DNA of 64,000 bases from Undaria pinnatifida (taxonomy: Eukaryota; Sar; Phaeophyceae; Laminariales; Alariaceae). A program made the translations under genes and the position numbers. The stretch is from positions 12,717,218 to 12,781,217 of the forward strand of contig JABAKD010000022.1 in assembly GCA_012845835.1 (NCBI GenBank), read 5' to 3'. Shown here piece by piece: positions 13,401-28,400 of this stretch. Positions within the stretch are counted from its first letter, which is position 1. Each line of letters opens with the position of its first letter. The notes under the pieces are model-generated. The model was not told the origin of the DNA, made no database searches, and was given only the letters and a program-made list of their open reading frames with translations.

Positions 13401-16400
13401 GCCAGGAGGCTTCCGACATCTTGCGAGTCGATGCGGGTTGCGTCGAGAGGTGTTCAAAACCTCCAGTTCGAGTCGGGTCGTCTCTGGAGGTTTAAATGCG
13501 ACGGGTCGTATCAGGTGGGCCACCCTGAGCCAACTCGACCCGTGATAAGAGGCCCGACCGGTGAATGAAAAACTTATGTACAAGGGGAACACATACCGCG
13601 ACAACTAAAACATCGAATACGATGTTACCAACACCGAATACGATGTTACCAAGCGACAGGCAGAACTTGAAGCAGTGTGAGTGTCATCATGTTGCACGTG
13701 TGTCTGTCGCACAGTCCTTTACGTTACAATTCGGATACATCCCGTACCACAGCGGCCCGGGTTACCTTGGGTGGTCGATGCTGCAAAATTACAAGTTTTT
13801 TGGCGTGTTTTCCCTCTCAAGCGCCAAAGGCGTTAAAGTCGCAGCATCGCCTTTGTCATCGGGTATCGTGTTCTGATTAGGGTATGCACTGCCTAGACTA
13901 AATGCATATCGTAGAGAGGAAGCGTGCCGCATGCTACTATTTGTACTATTAATAGTACTATTAGTACTAATATTAATAGTTTCTATTCATAGTACGGTAG
14001 GGGTGTACCTAAGGCTTTTCCTCACTTCATAAACTACTCACCACCTCACCCAAAACCCGACTTCGAAAAAAACATGGAAGTGAAGTCCAACAAACAATCC
14101 CATGTCCTAGACATGAAGCAATACAACATAGCACCCCCCAAAAATGGATAACCCCTATCTATCGTAGCCCGTGTCCTACAGTATGCACGCAGCAGCTTCC
14201 ATCGGCGTTGCATATCGTCCTCATCAAGAACCCCCACCTAGGTCGCGGTCAGCATACGTTTGCTGATATGAACGAGACGTCTTCCCTACGAAGACTGGTC
14301 GTTCTCTTTTCCATATCCGACCCAGACCCCCGGAAGAGAAATGCCTACTACAGTAGTTATCTCTGCCAGTAAACCGTGCACTTAGTGCCAGGTTATTCGT
14401 TTGTGGTGGCCGTAATTGTGTCTACAGAGACGCGGGCTACGATAGAGGTATACCGTTTTTTGGCTACTTTTTTCTGCATTGCGGGGCCCCGTAACCCTAA
14501 AGAGTCATTATTGTTTTTGCATGATTCTCACTGTACGTCTAGGCCATGAGAGTTTTCATCCGGTAGTGCATTTTTTGTTTTTCTCCTAATCTGTTTATTG
14601 AAGAGGTCTTAAGCTCTCAAATTGAGGAAACTAAAAAAACATGTGGTCCATCTCTATTATCGTAGCACGCGTCCAGATACTTCCGAACAACGCCTTTTAT
14701 ATGTCGAAACAGATGCTACGGTAGAGGATGACCTCTTCTCTTTTTGGCGCTCCTCACACAACCAGCTCTACAGGTATACGCAACCCAAACACTCTGACGT
14801 TTGGAGAAAGTGTAAGTGCAACCCGATGGACAATCTCGTTTCCTATATAGGCAAAAAAACAGAAAAAAAACGCAAAAAAAACGAAACGATATTTCAGCGG
14901 TATTGGGTTGAGGAGCCCATACACTCAGAATTTGTTTTCGATCAAAACGTGCTGGAGTACCTCTATCGTGGCAGACGTCTCGGTGTGTAACCTAAACTCA
15001 CAGGAATGAGGTCCACAGTCCTGGACGCCGCGCTGAACACTTCCCGGTCCAAGGTGCCGGCCCGGCTCTCGTACCATGCCTGAACTCGAAGATTTGCCAT
15101 TTTTTCTCCGGCATTGATCTGTGAAAAGGGTGTAGGGCGCCAACAGCCCGAAGAGCCAGTGGTAGTTGTACCTTTGTACATACTTTGATTTGTGGAAAGC
15201 GCGAGAGCGTGAGTTAGCTAATTTTTGATGAAAATCGGCATACAAGGAATCCTCTGCGCGATGAAAATGAAGGTACGTACCGAGAGTGGAAGCAGAAGGG
15301 GCGACACCTGTGACCACCGCTTGTCCAGAAGCCAGAAGGCACACGTGAAACAAATCGCTTGTGCGGCATTCAAACATCTCATGTTCCAATTAAAATTCAA
15401 GTATAAGTTGAAATTCAAGTGGAACTCCACATTCCATTTCAAGTTCAAGTTCCCTTTCGAGTTCAAGCTCATCAAGTGCCGCGTTTCTTCCAGTACTCAG
15501 TGCTGATCTTGGCAGTAGTTGCACGGCGCCAACACCCCGGGGATCCATCAGCACATGGTATGACGTTATGTGTCGCCTATTGCGCTCAAGAAATTCAACA
15601 TCAAGGCCAACATCATGTTAATATTAAATATCAACTTCAAGTGCAAGTTCACGTTCAAGTTCATGATCAACTTCAAGTTCGAGTTCAAATTAAAATTTAA
15701 CATTTTGCTGAAGTTTAACTTCAAGTTTAAGTTCACTGCAAGTTCGAAAATATTTGCATACCGGTACATTCAAACTTTTGGATTTTTCAATGGTAAACGT
15801 TGCTTCACTCGGTTGACGCAATTCAGATACTTATTCGATGTCATGAGATACATGAACCACCCTGCAGGGTCGTGATAGGAATGGGGATACATGGTGGGAT
15901 GGGATACGTGATTCCTTGAACGATCGTGATGCAATTCCAATATTGGTGGAATGAGGGACATCACATAACCCCTGTACCTTTAACTAAACCACACCGATGG
16001 TCGTCAAGTCAAACGTGTAGTGCAGTCGGCGATTATTGTATGTTTTTGAAAATGTAGGGAGTGGGTTTGGGTCCAACATGTTATACGGGTAGAGTCCCTT
16101 ACCCTCGACACTCCACACAATAAACGTGTACTCCCGTCTCAGTATGCCTAGCCGTTCGTGCTGCTCATGGCGTTGCGCATACATTTTTCCAGTATTGGGA
16201 TGTAGGTGCGAGGTGCAGCTGCTTAAGTTAGAATTCGGGAATAACTAGGCACCCTGCCTACGTTATCTTGAATCGAGGTTTGACGCCCATACCGTGCGCA
16301 TGCAGTAGTCAAAGCACAATCCCGTTCGGCACTCTAACTCACCTCCGCCTGGGTCACACCGTCCTCCGCCGTACATGACAAAGACGCCGCCGGGGCAAGC

Positions 16401-19400
16401 CCTTTCTCAGGATACGCAGCAAGCCCCGCAAACACCCCGTCACCAGCTCCAGTGGCCGTCTGCAGATCAACGTCCGTACACGCGATTCTAACTCCCCTCG
16501 CTCGCAGATCTTCGTCCTCTATCCCGATGTCGTAGAGTTTCAACATGCCGCTGTTGGTAATGGTGATCGTGTACTGGATTTTGTCGAATGCAGCGGAGGA
16601 TGCGGCTCTTGTGCCGAATTTTGCATAAAATGGTTCTAGCAGGACTTGGACGGAACCGACCTGGTATTTTTGGGAGGTACATAAGAGGACCGAGCAGTAT
16701 TCGCGGCGAAAAAATAAGCGCGCAAGGACGCGCGCGACGATAGCGATAGCATTTCAAGGCAACTTGGTTTCTGACTGGGGGAGATTTCTAACTCGAGAAC
16801 TACGGCACCTAGTATCCTTGGAAGGCCAATCGATTTTTGCGGAATATCCTTCGTTATATTCCTAGAGAATGGCGTTGTGCATGGCGTTGCGCTCAGATTT
16901 CTTCGGTATATTTGAGCTGCACGTACACAATTATCTTGCCGCGACACGTTTCTAGCAAGACGCGGACGGAACCGACCTGGTTGTTTGATTGAGGGGTATA
17001 CAAGGGAACCGGGCAGAATTGAGCAGAATGAACCCACATTAGTACGGACCAGGGGCCGCTCTTTTATCCATCTAGCCTGCCCTATACAAAGCAAGATTAG
17101 AGCAGAAATATTATTAGGAATCGGGAACCGATGTAAGAATAATATGTTGCTTGTTGTTCCAGAGAGAATTAGGCGTTACGGTTCATAGTTGTTTTTTGGC
17201 GGAATACGTACGTAGCTTACTTTGACAGCTGCAGCTGGCATTGTTTGGTTGATCGCGCTTGTGGAGATACCAAGTGGATACCGCACGGGACGGTGCTGGC
17301 AGACTGGTAGAACACGCGAACAGACAGAGCTGTTGTTTACAACTGGACAGCGGTCGCTCACTGGACCAGATAATTCGTGATTTCTTGATTCTCGAGTTCA
17401 TCGCTGGACGGCGAATCGAGGAAAAAAAGCAAGATTATTAGAGCTTCTAGTTTGCACCGAACGAAACACTCTGAGATCCCCTTCGAGATGGCTGAAGCTT
17501 GCCCTTTGTCCGGCGCCGACCGAGATGCGCCTATTCGATTCCCCGAGTAGCCATCAAATGCACACTGTTTGACAACATCCGCGAAGAGCGTTATTCTGCC
17601 TTCCCTAGCGACAACAATACTTCACATGTTCTATGTTGTCTACATATATATTCACCTGGGATAGAGACACCGTCTTCGAGTCTGAAGCTTCGACAGGCTG
17701 ATCGTATGGATCGCTTGCCGTTACCTTCCCAACCGCTCCCCGCTCAAGACTGATAACATCATCTGCGGTTAAAACGTAAGAATAGCTACACGATATTTCC
17801 TTGCCCAGGCCGAGGTCTTGGGTCAAGTGGGTCGCGTCTCCGAAAACGACGAAAGCTTCCCTGCAGACAATCGTCGACTTTCCGTCATCTGGAAACGAAA
17901 AAAGCAGGAACGAGGTTTGAACAAAAAACACAAGTGGTAATAGTACGGAGCTGAGTGGTCGTGCCTTTTTTTCTGGGGGAGAAACCTCTGCGAAACATGG
18001 GGCGAGTATTCGTCCGTGGGCGAATACCTCATTATGGGGTCGTTCACGTGAGTACTTGTAACGACAAGGGTTATCGGCAGACGATCGTGGACTCTCTAGC
18101 ATCTGAAAAAGTGAAAAAACGAGGTTGGCACGGAGCTGAGCGGCCATGCCCGTTTTTCGGATTCATGCCCTTTTCGAAACAAAACACGGAAACGGCACCA
18201 TGAGTCGGGACCAATAAAACGTATAGAACGGGTTGCAACCCACAAATTCGAAGGCAGAGGAGAGAGAGTGTGGGAGAAATACTTCGGATGGGAAACGAGA
18301 GTTGAGGCCAGCAGTCGTCCGGGGATTAATGCCCTCTCAAAACAGGTCGAGATCGCCCACGTCGGACGCAGTATCGATACCGAGGCCGACTCAAGAATAC
18401 CGCGTAAGGACCAAAGCTGCGGGGTAGGGGGGTTATGTTGTTGTTTTGAACTTTTTTTTGCCGTGGCTCGGGGTCACTCGCGCGAGTGACCCCCCTGATC
18501 CTTGCGGTCATAGGCTTTCGTGCTGTTTTAATCTTTCGATATGAATCCTGAAAGGGATGGTTAGCTACGAGTACGTTGCGCCAAATTAACCACCTAACGT
18601 GTTTTGGTCTGTGAGGTACAGAGTCACTCGTGCGATTGGTGAAGACCCGCGGCAGTGAAAAAGGAGGCACCGACCCCTTGCCGTAGCCTTGCTCTGAGCG
18701 TTTTTGCAAGATCAGCAGGAAGGACGTGCTCAGGTCGGATCGTTATGCAGGGTTCAAGTGGCTCGTTCTGAACGATTGATCAATTTTTCTTGGCAACGTA
18801 TGATTAGGGTAATCATCAGATCCGTGGGTCTTGGGTTTCCTTTTTCTTCCTTGGTGTTGTGATGACGGCCATACTCGGATGAGTAAGCGCAGTGGGGTAC
18901 GGTCGTGCTCTTGCGGAAATTATAGAGTTGTGGCGAAGTCAGGTCGTAAACCCGAATAAGTTCATCCTGCTCTCCTTGAGAATCGGGGGAGTGACCGCGG
19001 TCGCTACCCAAGGAGGCATATATATCGGATCGAATGATCCAGAGAGAAGGGCAGCGGAGGCCCAACGCGTAAAAGGCGTATACACATAGTATCATAGATC
19101 ATTCGGGGTGTGTCGCGGCTAGCCAAGGAAACGATTGACAACTGGGGTAGGAAATGGCCATTAGTGTACGGCAACAGTAGTATCAGATTACCTCGGAGTT
19201 GCAAGAGTCGAACGAAACGGTACCACTCGGAGGCTTGGTCACCCGAGACGACTGTTGTAGGCGGTAAAAGGAACCCGGCTAGTAATATGTTTGTTAAGGA
19301 GAGAGAGACGGTCTTTGTGTGGGCGAGATGCGTAGGAGATTGTAGGAGGCTGCGGTGGGTGTATCTGGCCAAGGGGAGAAAATCTCTATCTTCCCCGACC

Positions 19401-22400
19401 CAGAAAACGATAAAGACAACGCCATCCGAAAGATAACCAACAAACATGCACATTGTTTGACGTAAAAAGAGTTTGCCGCAATGAAATCCTTCATTTGTGA
19501 AATTAACGATACTATGGCCCCGCTGGCCTTACCGCAGGAGGGGGGGGTCGTTTTGCACCTTCATACTCATTAGAGGGTCGTGTTAACGATACGTAAAATA
19601 GCTAATTAAAGCAATGCAAATAGGCATAATAGGGAAAATTTGGAGTTGCCCACAAAAAAAACATATTTTTCCCAAAGGCTTTTGCATATTTCCTGATAAT
19701 AATCCTTCGTTAGCAAATATATACTTCATATATATATGTTATATAAATTAAAATACACTCCATCCAGCTGTGAGATCGGATATTTTGTCGAAACTCATCT
19801 TTGCAAGCTGTGTGTGATACTCCGATCGCGCGTATTACGGGTTGTGTTTATATATCATGTTTGCATTTTGCTTTAATGAGAAATATTGTTAGGAATCGGG
19901 AACCGATAAAAATAATATGCTGTTTGTTGTTCCAGAGAGAAATCGGCGTTATGGTTAATATTATCTGGCGGAATACGAAGTACGCAGGTTACTTTGACTG
20001 CAGCAGTTGGCATTGTTTGGTTGATCGCGCTTGTGCCGATACCAAGTGGATAACGCACGGGACGGTGCTGGCAGACTGGTAGAACACGCGAACAGACAGA
20101 GCTGTTGCTTACAACTGGACAGCGGTCGCTCGCTGGACTACATAATTCGTAATTTCAATATTATCATTCTATCACCTCGAAACAACCCTCCCTGCCAAAT
20201 TCGTAACTTTTTTTTTCGACAAATCAGCATGTTTTTTTTGCTGTTTTGATCGTGTCGTTAAAAACTACCCTCAGACTCGCAACGGCGCGTGAATGGAGAT
20301 GGCACAATAGTTGGTACCAATCGAAACGCACCTGAAATTGCCGATGGATCGCTCACTGCCACGCTTGATAATGGTGCGCGCCCATTGTTCGTGACAGTCA
20401 TCGTGAACCTGCCGTGGGAAACCACCACATCCCATCAGCAGAACAACAACAGCGTCAATATCAACGTCAACGTCAGCCCCAGTTATCATTCGCACAAGGA
20501 AGGAGGCCGTAGCGGCGCCAGTAAGTGGTAGTCTGTCTATTGAGAGTTAATGATAGCGACGCACGCCCATCGTTGATAGTCACCGTGAGCCTGCCATGGG
20601 AAACCGCCACGTCCTTAATATCATCAGTCAGTGAAGCAACAGACGGCATGTCCACAGGATCATGCCGTCATAAAAGCAGCGTTGTTAGCAGAAACGAAAT
20701 ACCATCACGACCTTTTTCGGGTTGCCAGGAAGAATACGCTGTCGCTCGGAACCTGCTCCTCAATAGCACCATATTGGTAGCCGTGGTCAAGTTGTGAGGA
20801 TTGGCCAGTAATTCTGAAGAAGATAATACCATACCGCCACTACCACTCACTGTAGAATGGATCTCGGTCGGCGGGCAAAGAAACAGGCCTCAGCCATCTC
20901 GAGACACACGCTACCAACAGTAGTAGTAGTAATAGTAGTAATAGGAGTAGTAGTATCGTAGTACGGTAGAGGTGCACCTTTTGACGCATGGTATACCTTT
21001 TTTTGGCTACTTTGTTTTCTGAATGACGGAGCTTCTTAACCCCAAATCGTCGGAAATTCGACACTTTTTTTCATGACTCTCGTTGTGTACCTTGGCCATT
21101 TGATTTTTTTCATCCGGCCGGTAGAGGTTTTTATTTTTTTCCTAATCATATTTCGGGAGAGGTCTTAAGCTCCCAAATTGAGGGGTAGTGTCAGAAAAAA
21201 ATTGGTGCACCTCTATCGTAGCACTCGTCTTTTTGTTTTTCTGAGAATTTTCCCACTTGAGAAGCTCTCTATCCAAAAAACATTTTTTTGCAAAACCGAC
21301 CAAGGCTACGGTAGGGGTTTACTTTAGTTTTTTTTTGGAGGCATTTTTTGGAGTGGCTCGGGGCCACTCGCGCGAGTGACTCGCATGTTTTTATGCGGTG
21401 TCAAGATGTTGTGTCGTTTTTTTGTTATTGCTGTATGAATCCGCAACGGAATGGCCATCGACGCCGCGCCAAGAAAAAATCATTGAAAAAACGTATTTAT
21501 CCGCGAGGTACAGGGTCATTCGTGCGAGTATGATATTATATTATTATTTGTATGATAGTATGTTAGTATGATAGTATGATAGTATGATAATATGATAGTA
21601 TAATAGTATAATAGTATGATAGTATGATAGTATGATAGCATGATAGTATAATAGGATAGTATGGTATGAGTTTCCGCGCACAGACTGACTAAAATCATCC
21701 TGTTGACCCTGGTAGCTACACTGTAGTTGTAAGGGGAGTCGCCGACCTATGTCCTTAATGAGGACACACAACTCGTAATGCGCGCGATCGGAGTATCACA
21801 CACAGCTTGCAAATATGAGTTTCGACGAAATCTTCGATCTCACAGCTGGAGTGTATTTTCATTTTTTATAATAGTATGGTATGATAGTATGGTATGATAG
21901 TATGATATGATAGTATAATATGATAGTATGATATGATGGTATGATATGATAGTATGATAGTATGATAGTATGATAGTATGATAGTATAATAGTATGATAG
22001 TTTGATAGCATGATAGTATAATAGGATGGTATGGTATGATAGTATGATATGATGGTATGATATGATAGTGTGATAGTATGATAGTTTGATAGTATGATAG
22101 TATGATAGTGTGATAGTATGATAGTATGATAGTATGCTAGTATGATGGTATGATAGTATGATAGTATGATAGCATGGTAGCGAAAAAAAGGGGCATCCTC
22201 CCAACCGTGTCCTCCTTTGCCGACTGAAACCTCTCTCCAAGGCAAAAACACGTGACCCAGGCATGACGTAAAAAACATTCATTTTTGCTAAAGAAGAACA
22301 TTCCGACGATTTTTTTTCGACGTTATAGAAATTTAAGGCGCCCCGTCGTCCGGATTTTTTTTCCACCAAAAAGCGCTACCTCTTCTATCGTAGCAAGCGT

Positions 22401-25400
22401 CTTGGGTGGGCTCGGCCCCCTCTTTTTCGGCGCCGTTAAAACTAGAAACCCGCGTTTTTCTCGCAGTTTCCCCTGACAATAATTCATACAGGCTGCTGCA
22501 GAGATCTCTCACTTTATCGTCTCGCCAGCGTCAGCCTTGCCGTCGCTTGGAGAAAAGTTGTCCAGGAACAATCCCCTTGTTTCTGTTTCAACGGGTAGAC
22601 GTGCGCGCGTGCCAAAACGATCTAGTTAGGGAATAAGATAGAGTACAGTTCGCGAAGAAGGGTACCCAAGATGTTACCGGAAAGCCTTTACGTCAACCTC
22701 ACTTAGCTCTCGTGGAAAACTATTTCTTGAAAGTCGTCGTGAAAACAAACGCAGGATATATTATTGGATTCATTTGCCAATATTACAGTGGTTTTTCTAT
22801 GTATCCCACAGCGTGTGATCACGATTTTTGTCTCTCTCTAGGTCGAAGAATGGGCGTGCTGATTCCTTTCGGTAGAAAGATCGATTTCATGTATGTGAAG
22901 ACCACACACACGATGTTTGCTGAATATACCAGGCCACGAACATAATGCGATGCAAGCGCTTCCGTCGAAGAAGCGGTTAAATGCGGTTCAGGATCCCTGC
23001 TGACACTTACGGCTAACACGAAGGCTCGCAAAGCTCATATATCGTCTCCGTCGAAGATGAAAATTCATTATCGTCTTGAATTGTTCGAATGTACTTAACT
23101 GTTTCACGCCTACACTACTGCCTATACCGTCTTCTCCGAACTTGGAAACCAATGCATGTATTGAATTGGTACGGAATATTTAAGTTTGGCCAACCCTCCC
23201 TCACACATAACCCTTCACGACCCCCTGTGTTTGCGGAACATGCCCCAGTACAGCTGTTATCGTGAGGACACACACTACACACTATATAATTATCTCTCAC
23301 GTGTTTTCCATGTAACCATGCGGTGCTCATACACACCTAGGGCGATAGAAGGGGGCGCCTTCAGCGTCACAGGAGCTCTCATCACATCAGAAACGGCACC
23401 CCCCCAAGGAGCATGCCCTTCAACGCTGAACGAGGACAAAACGAATCGCGTTCCGGAGGGTAGACTATTATCAAAAGTATATATAGCTCTGTACGGTCAT
23501 GTTATTACTGGCTAACTTTTGCTTCCTTGCCGCGTGGCACCTACAGTAAGTGAAACATGCCGCGGTAGAGGTGCGCCATTCATTTTCTAAGGACCCGCAC
23601 GTTAGGATATCTATACCTCTCCCCCAAAGCTGATTTGGGGTAATTAAATATAAAAGTGCTACCCGATGAGCGATTCTATGATCTAGGCATCCATCGAAAG
23701 TTATTGCGAAAACAAAGAGCAAAATTCCGACGATTTGTGGTTAAGAAACCAGTCATTCAGAAACCGCTTTAGCCAAAAAGAGGTACTACCGCGTTAGCTA
23801 AAAAGAGGTACTGTACCTCCATCGTACCACCTGTATGCAGAAAGGATTATGCGGCTGCTCGCAAGAACTCTCCTCCCTACCTGTCCACTGGCTTAAAAGG
23901 AGAATGATCGATCAACCCGAAGTATAATCCAACGGCCTACGCTATACGGCAGGTATAGACCGTAACGCACGAGATATTCCAACGGCACCTGCAGCACCTT
24001 CCTCAGTCGAAGGACCTCACCAGCTACCCCTATAGTAGCACGCCTCGCTATCGCGAACAACTCTAGAGCACAGGGCAGCGTAGGCTTTACGAAGACTTGA
24101 TGGCGGGGCGACGATCAACTTGCTTGCCCAAACACAGGCCAACATCTCCAATCAGCAAGCTATTTTTTATTAACACGGAGGTGAAATATATAGGGCTATG
24201 TGATGGTTGCATCATGCCGGTTATATATCGCTACCCACTACCAGGTATTATATAGGGCGCTTCCGGGGTGCTGAATCAGATTAGTCGGGTACAAAAACAT
24301 GGAAAAATAGTACTAACACCGACGAAGGTCCATGACACTAATAACTATTTCTTCGCGTGGGTTGGGTTCACCTTGGGCGATGATGTTCGCCGACTTCAAT
24401 ACGATTATTATATGTTTTCCTACCGAACCAAATTTCGTATCCCGTCGACACCGTAATGGCCTACTCGGTCATGTGGCTGCACAGGCTCGTGTTTCTCACT
24501 TGATTGGAAGATCTAGCACTCCCGACCCGATGTCCGGCCACGACAGAGCGTACGTGCCAGCGCACTTAACGCTGTCGCCAGGTCCCAACGTTGCCACGAC
24601 GCGGCAATCAGATGAAATTCTTGGGTGTACCACGCTGACGTCGCTCAAATCAACGTTGCCTGTGTTCCTCACCTGCGATGACACGAAAAGGAGGGGAGCG
24701 TTAGACTTCGGGAACCTGACCAAAAGTAATCTATGTTAGATAAGTGTGATGTACGATCGTATACGTTCCAATGTTAATGTTACCACGATGGGGCCTTCAG
24801 ACTACCGTAGTGTGATCAATAATTTAGTCGAAACTACCCTAGGCACCAGAGACGATATTATGTAACTTTTTCACTCGTAAATTGGTTGTTTTGGGTCGCC
24901 TTTCGTGTCATTCAATATTTTTCCCATGACACGCTCAATGGGAGACCCACGGGATACCCAACCCACAGCATAACCCGCTACCTCTTACTTTGATCTTTCC
25001 TACCGTTACGGAGTACACTACGAGTTCGCCTTTGTCTGCGCAATCTTGTCGGCCACACCAGAGGTACCACTACAGTAGTAAGAAAGGCAGGCTGATATTT
25101 ACAGGAATATATGAAATCCTGCAGCTGTTCCGCTGAAACCGTGTCAGAACTCACTCTCTCTTGAAAAACAAAACCAATCTGGGTCAGCAGCTAAACTTCG
25201 AGGTGCCGCGTACTGCATTGTACTAGCGCTCGCTTTTGGTCTTACCGTGACGGAGTATACCACGAGTTCGTCTTCGTCTGCGTAATCAGCTACACCGCTG
25301 GTACCGCTGTCCTTCCAGTCGCCGGTTACAACTGTAACAAGGGCAGAAGGAATGGTTTTACGCGAACGAGTTGTCAAAATTCAGAGCATGATACCTTTCA

Positions 25401-28400
25401 AGACATCGGGTCTATTTGGAATCGTGCGATTGGTGAAAAGTGAAAATTCCGGCACGCATGTTTTTTCAGTTGGCGGTTACAACTGCCCTGGGGCTGGAAA
25501 GGTATCTCCAGAGCGAAATAGTCTCCAGAGCGCAGCGCATTGCATTCTATGCCCGTTTTTGGAACTGTGCGGTTCGTAAACGTGACAAAATACAACGGGA
25601 AAATATCAAGTGACAGTTTATTAAGGAGGAAGTTAATTTGGGGAGCCGAAATGGATGGTCATTGATTGTATATTCAACATCAGAGTCCCGCAATGACTGG
25701 GATTATATAAACAATACCCATTCGGATATTGCAGCGAAAGTCTAAAAAAGTCGGCCGATGCCTGCTGTACCATTTCGCCGACGCTTTAACTCGTATATAG
25801 GTTGGGATTAATGAGGCCTCTCTGCTGAGATCAGCCGGAGACTCTCACCCAGGGCTACTGCTCCCGCGTTGATTCGATGGTAATCAATGCGGCACCTCGT
25901 CGGAGAGAGTAGTTACCCCGGTAAAATAAACTCTACAAAATAAGACTGATGTCGTTGTCGGCGTGTCTCGCGCACAATGATGTGCGGGCGAGATGGCCTG
26001 TTTCCCCTAACCGCTTCGTACGCTCTGGCTGCTGCACGGGAGCCGACGATGCAAGTGGGATCGCCTTGATTTTTATGTACAGCTAGCAGGCTTTTCTCCC
26101 ACCCCGGGGACGGCTTTCATCCGCCCTCGGGGTTTTCTACAAGATTGCTGGTGTAACATTTCGCAGACGCTTTAACTCGTATATAGTTAGGGATCAATGA
26201 GGCCTCTATGCGGCGTCATGAGATCACACCGAGACATGTTGCCCCTTTGCCCTTCTCTCAGGTCGGAGTTTATTTGTCTCTTATTAGCATCCTTCCTTCG
26301 GGTTTCTTGTCGTCCTTATGATACCCAAACTTCTATAGCACCTTGACCCCTAGCAGATTCGGCTTCGATAATCCCGTGCACACGTTGTGTATGAACATGC
26401 AAACTTTGCGGACAGCTGCAGGACGTCCACCTCTATTAGCGCCGTTTGGCGAGAACGCTTCACCCCCGCCACGCCGGCGGAGGCTGTTAACCCTGTGTGT
26501 CTGTGTGTGCGACGGTTGCGGACTGTCACCCCATGTACTTCGTAAAAATGTCCATGGCCGTGCGGTCCATCTTATGGCTTGCCGCATCTCCCAACAGGGA
26601 GAGCGCACGGTGTATCGCTTCATGTCCTCCGTGCCCGCCGCCCGCAAATGGGTCTGGAGGTTGGTGGTCATCTGCGCCGGCGTTAACGCCACATATGTCA
26701 TATTCCTTCATTCTATAACACTCGGGAACAAGAATCCTGACCTCTATGTAAGTGACCCGTGCATGGATATCGCCTTCTGTCGGTACTCTACCACGACCGC
26801 GACCCTGCAAATATTGCGGCAGTCTAGGCTCTTCCTTACCACGACTGCTTGGGAGGAACTTCGCAACCTCTTCCGAATTCGGCCGATTCCCTACTAGCTA
26901 GCTGGAATAGAAGCCTGGCACTTCAACGATAAAATAGTAGTTCTGCGGTCGAGGGCTCTGGTCAATCCTAACTATTATGGCCAAGGCAAGGTACCCGTTT
27001 CGTAGCACGGGTTGTATATCGAACGGCCCTTCCGTGCTCAGATTTAAAATTCTGTAACAACACAAAGAGGCTCCCAATACAATCTTTTACGGGCAACTTT
27101 GGCCCCTACCTGTGTTGAATGTAGTTTTCTTCTTCAGGTTAACCTGGGCCTGTTGGTTGACGGTAGTGTACGATGGTGTGGGCTCGGATTCTAAATTGTG
27201 TGGCAAACAAACACAAGGCTTCTACTTTTCCCGGCAACAGTGATCTTGGTCTCGCACGTATCCTGATGATAGGTTCCTACGAGAGGTTGGCGGCACACAC
27301 AGCTTCTTTCTTGGAGTCCAAACAGCGACCCCCACCTAGGCTAACAGTAGCTTCCTGCTCGAGGTCGTCGGTCCAGGTGTAGGACTCGTCCACAGCCTCA
27401 TCGTTCACCGCCAAGCCAGTGGCCGACACGGTGTAGCTGATGCTGCCATCGTTCAAATCCTCCTGCGTCACCTGGTGGAAATTGTCAAACAGACGACGGG
27501 CGATCAAAAGACGCGTCGTCGACAAAGGGCCCGTGGCTTTCCCCTCAGTCCCGGAACGAGCAGCGAGCGTTTCGCAACTCCGGTGGGAATGACACCTACG
27601 AAAAAACGTTCCCGGTAAAGCATTATGCGCACGGAAGCGAAGAAATACCACCCAGATTCTGCACCAACAAGACTCTTCTCCTGCACCGGCAACAACAGCC
27701 ACACAGCACCTGCCAATACGATACGATTCCGCGAAAACGTCCGGCGCACCTACTTTGTTTTCGGGCGCTGACAGCCGTGCACCTACCAGGTGCAATATAA
27801 TTGCTAATGAAATAACTATATGCGCACCACAAAAAAAGCGTGTTCGCCTACACTGACAAGACATCGCGCCTACACTACGACACCGCCAAAAAATGTTGTG
27901 CGCACGAAACGAAGAAATGCAGACCATTTTTGTTATCGATTATTGACACCAAATAAAGAAGAAAAAACGAACTTTGGTGATTTGATTCTGCAAACCCTTC
28001 ATGCGCACTAGAGGAAGCAGTGTGCAACCAAGAAGATAGCCAAGGTCACGCGCGCTACGATAAGGGCAAAACGAATCGCTATTTTTTTTTTCGGAACAAC
28101 GGGATTCCTTAACCCAAAATCGTAAGCATGTAATTCCTGTTTTCAAACTGTAACCGTTCGATACCTTTGCCATGGGATTATTGATCAATGGTTGCGAATC
28201 GTTTTGTCTCAACATTATTTGGAAATCAGGGTTTGAGGTGAGACGAACGGGTCTCCTGAAGTTAAGCTTTGTGCCGACCTGTCGACGACCGGTGCACTTG
28301 TGTCGCTCCTCCTGCCGCAGCAATAAGGATTCAGATCTTGTGCAAGTTGCGGACCCGCTGGAATCATCCATAATTTTGAGAACCTGCAGCGTGACGGTGC

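Noticed and set aside
14992-15001. Alternative donor GTTACA giving exon 31 a VSLG end
   Set aside because: The GTGAGT donor at 15,002 is stronger, gives the same 117-nt length as exon 7, and fits the phase-0 start of exon 32.
15218-15875. Lys/Phe and Asn/Leu alternating ORFs on both strands
   Set aside because: They arise from AAGTTC hexamers; codon use and frame openness follow the repeat, not selection.
21516-22369. Tyr/His/Ile-rich minus ORFs of up to 167 codons
   Set aside because: They are translations of the ATAGTATG microsatellite.
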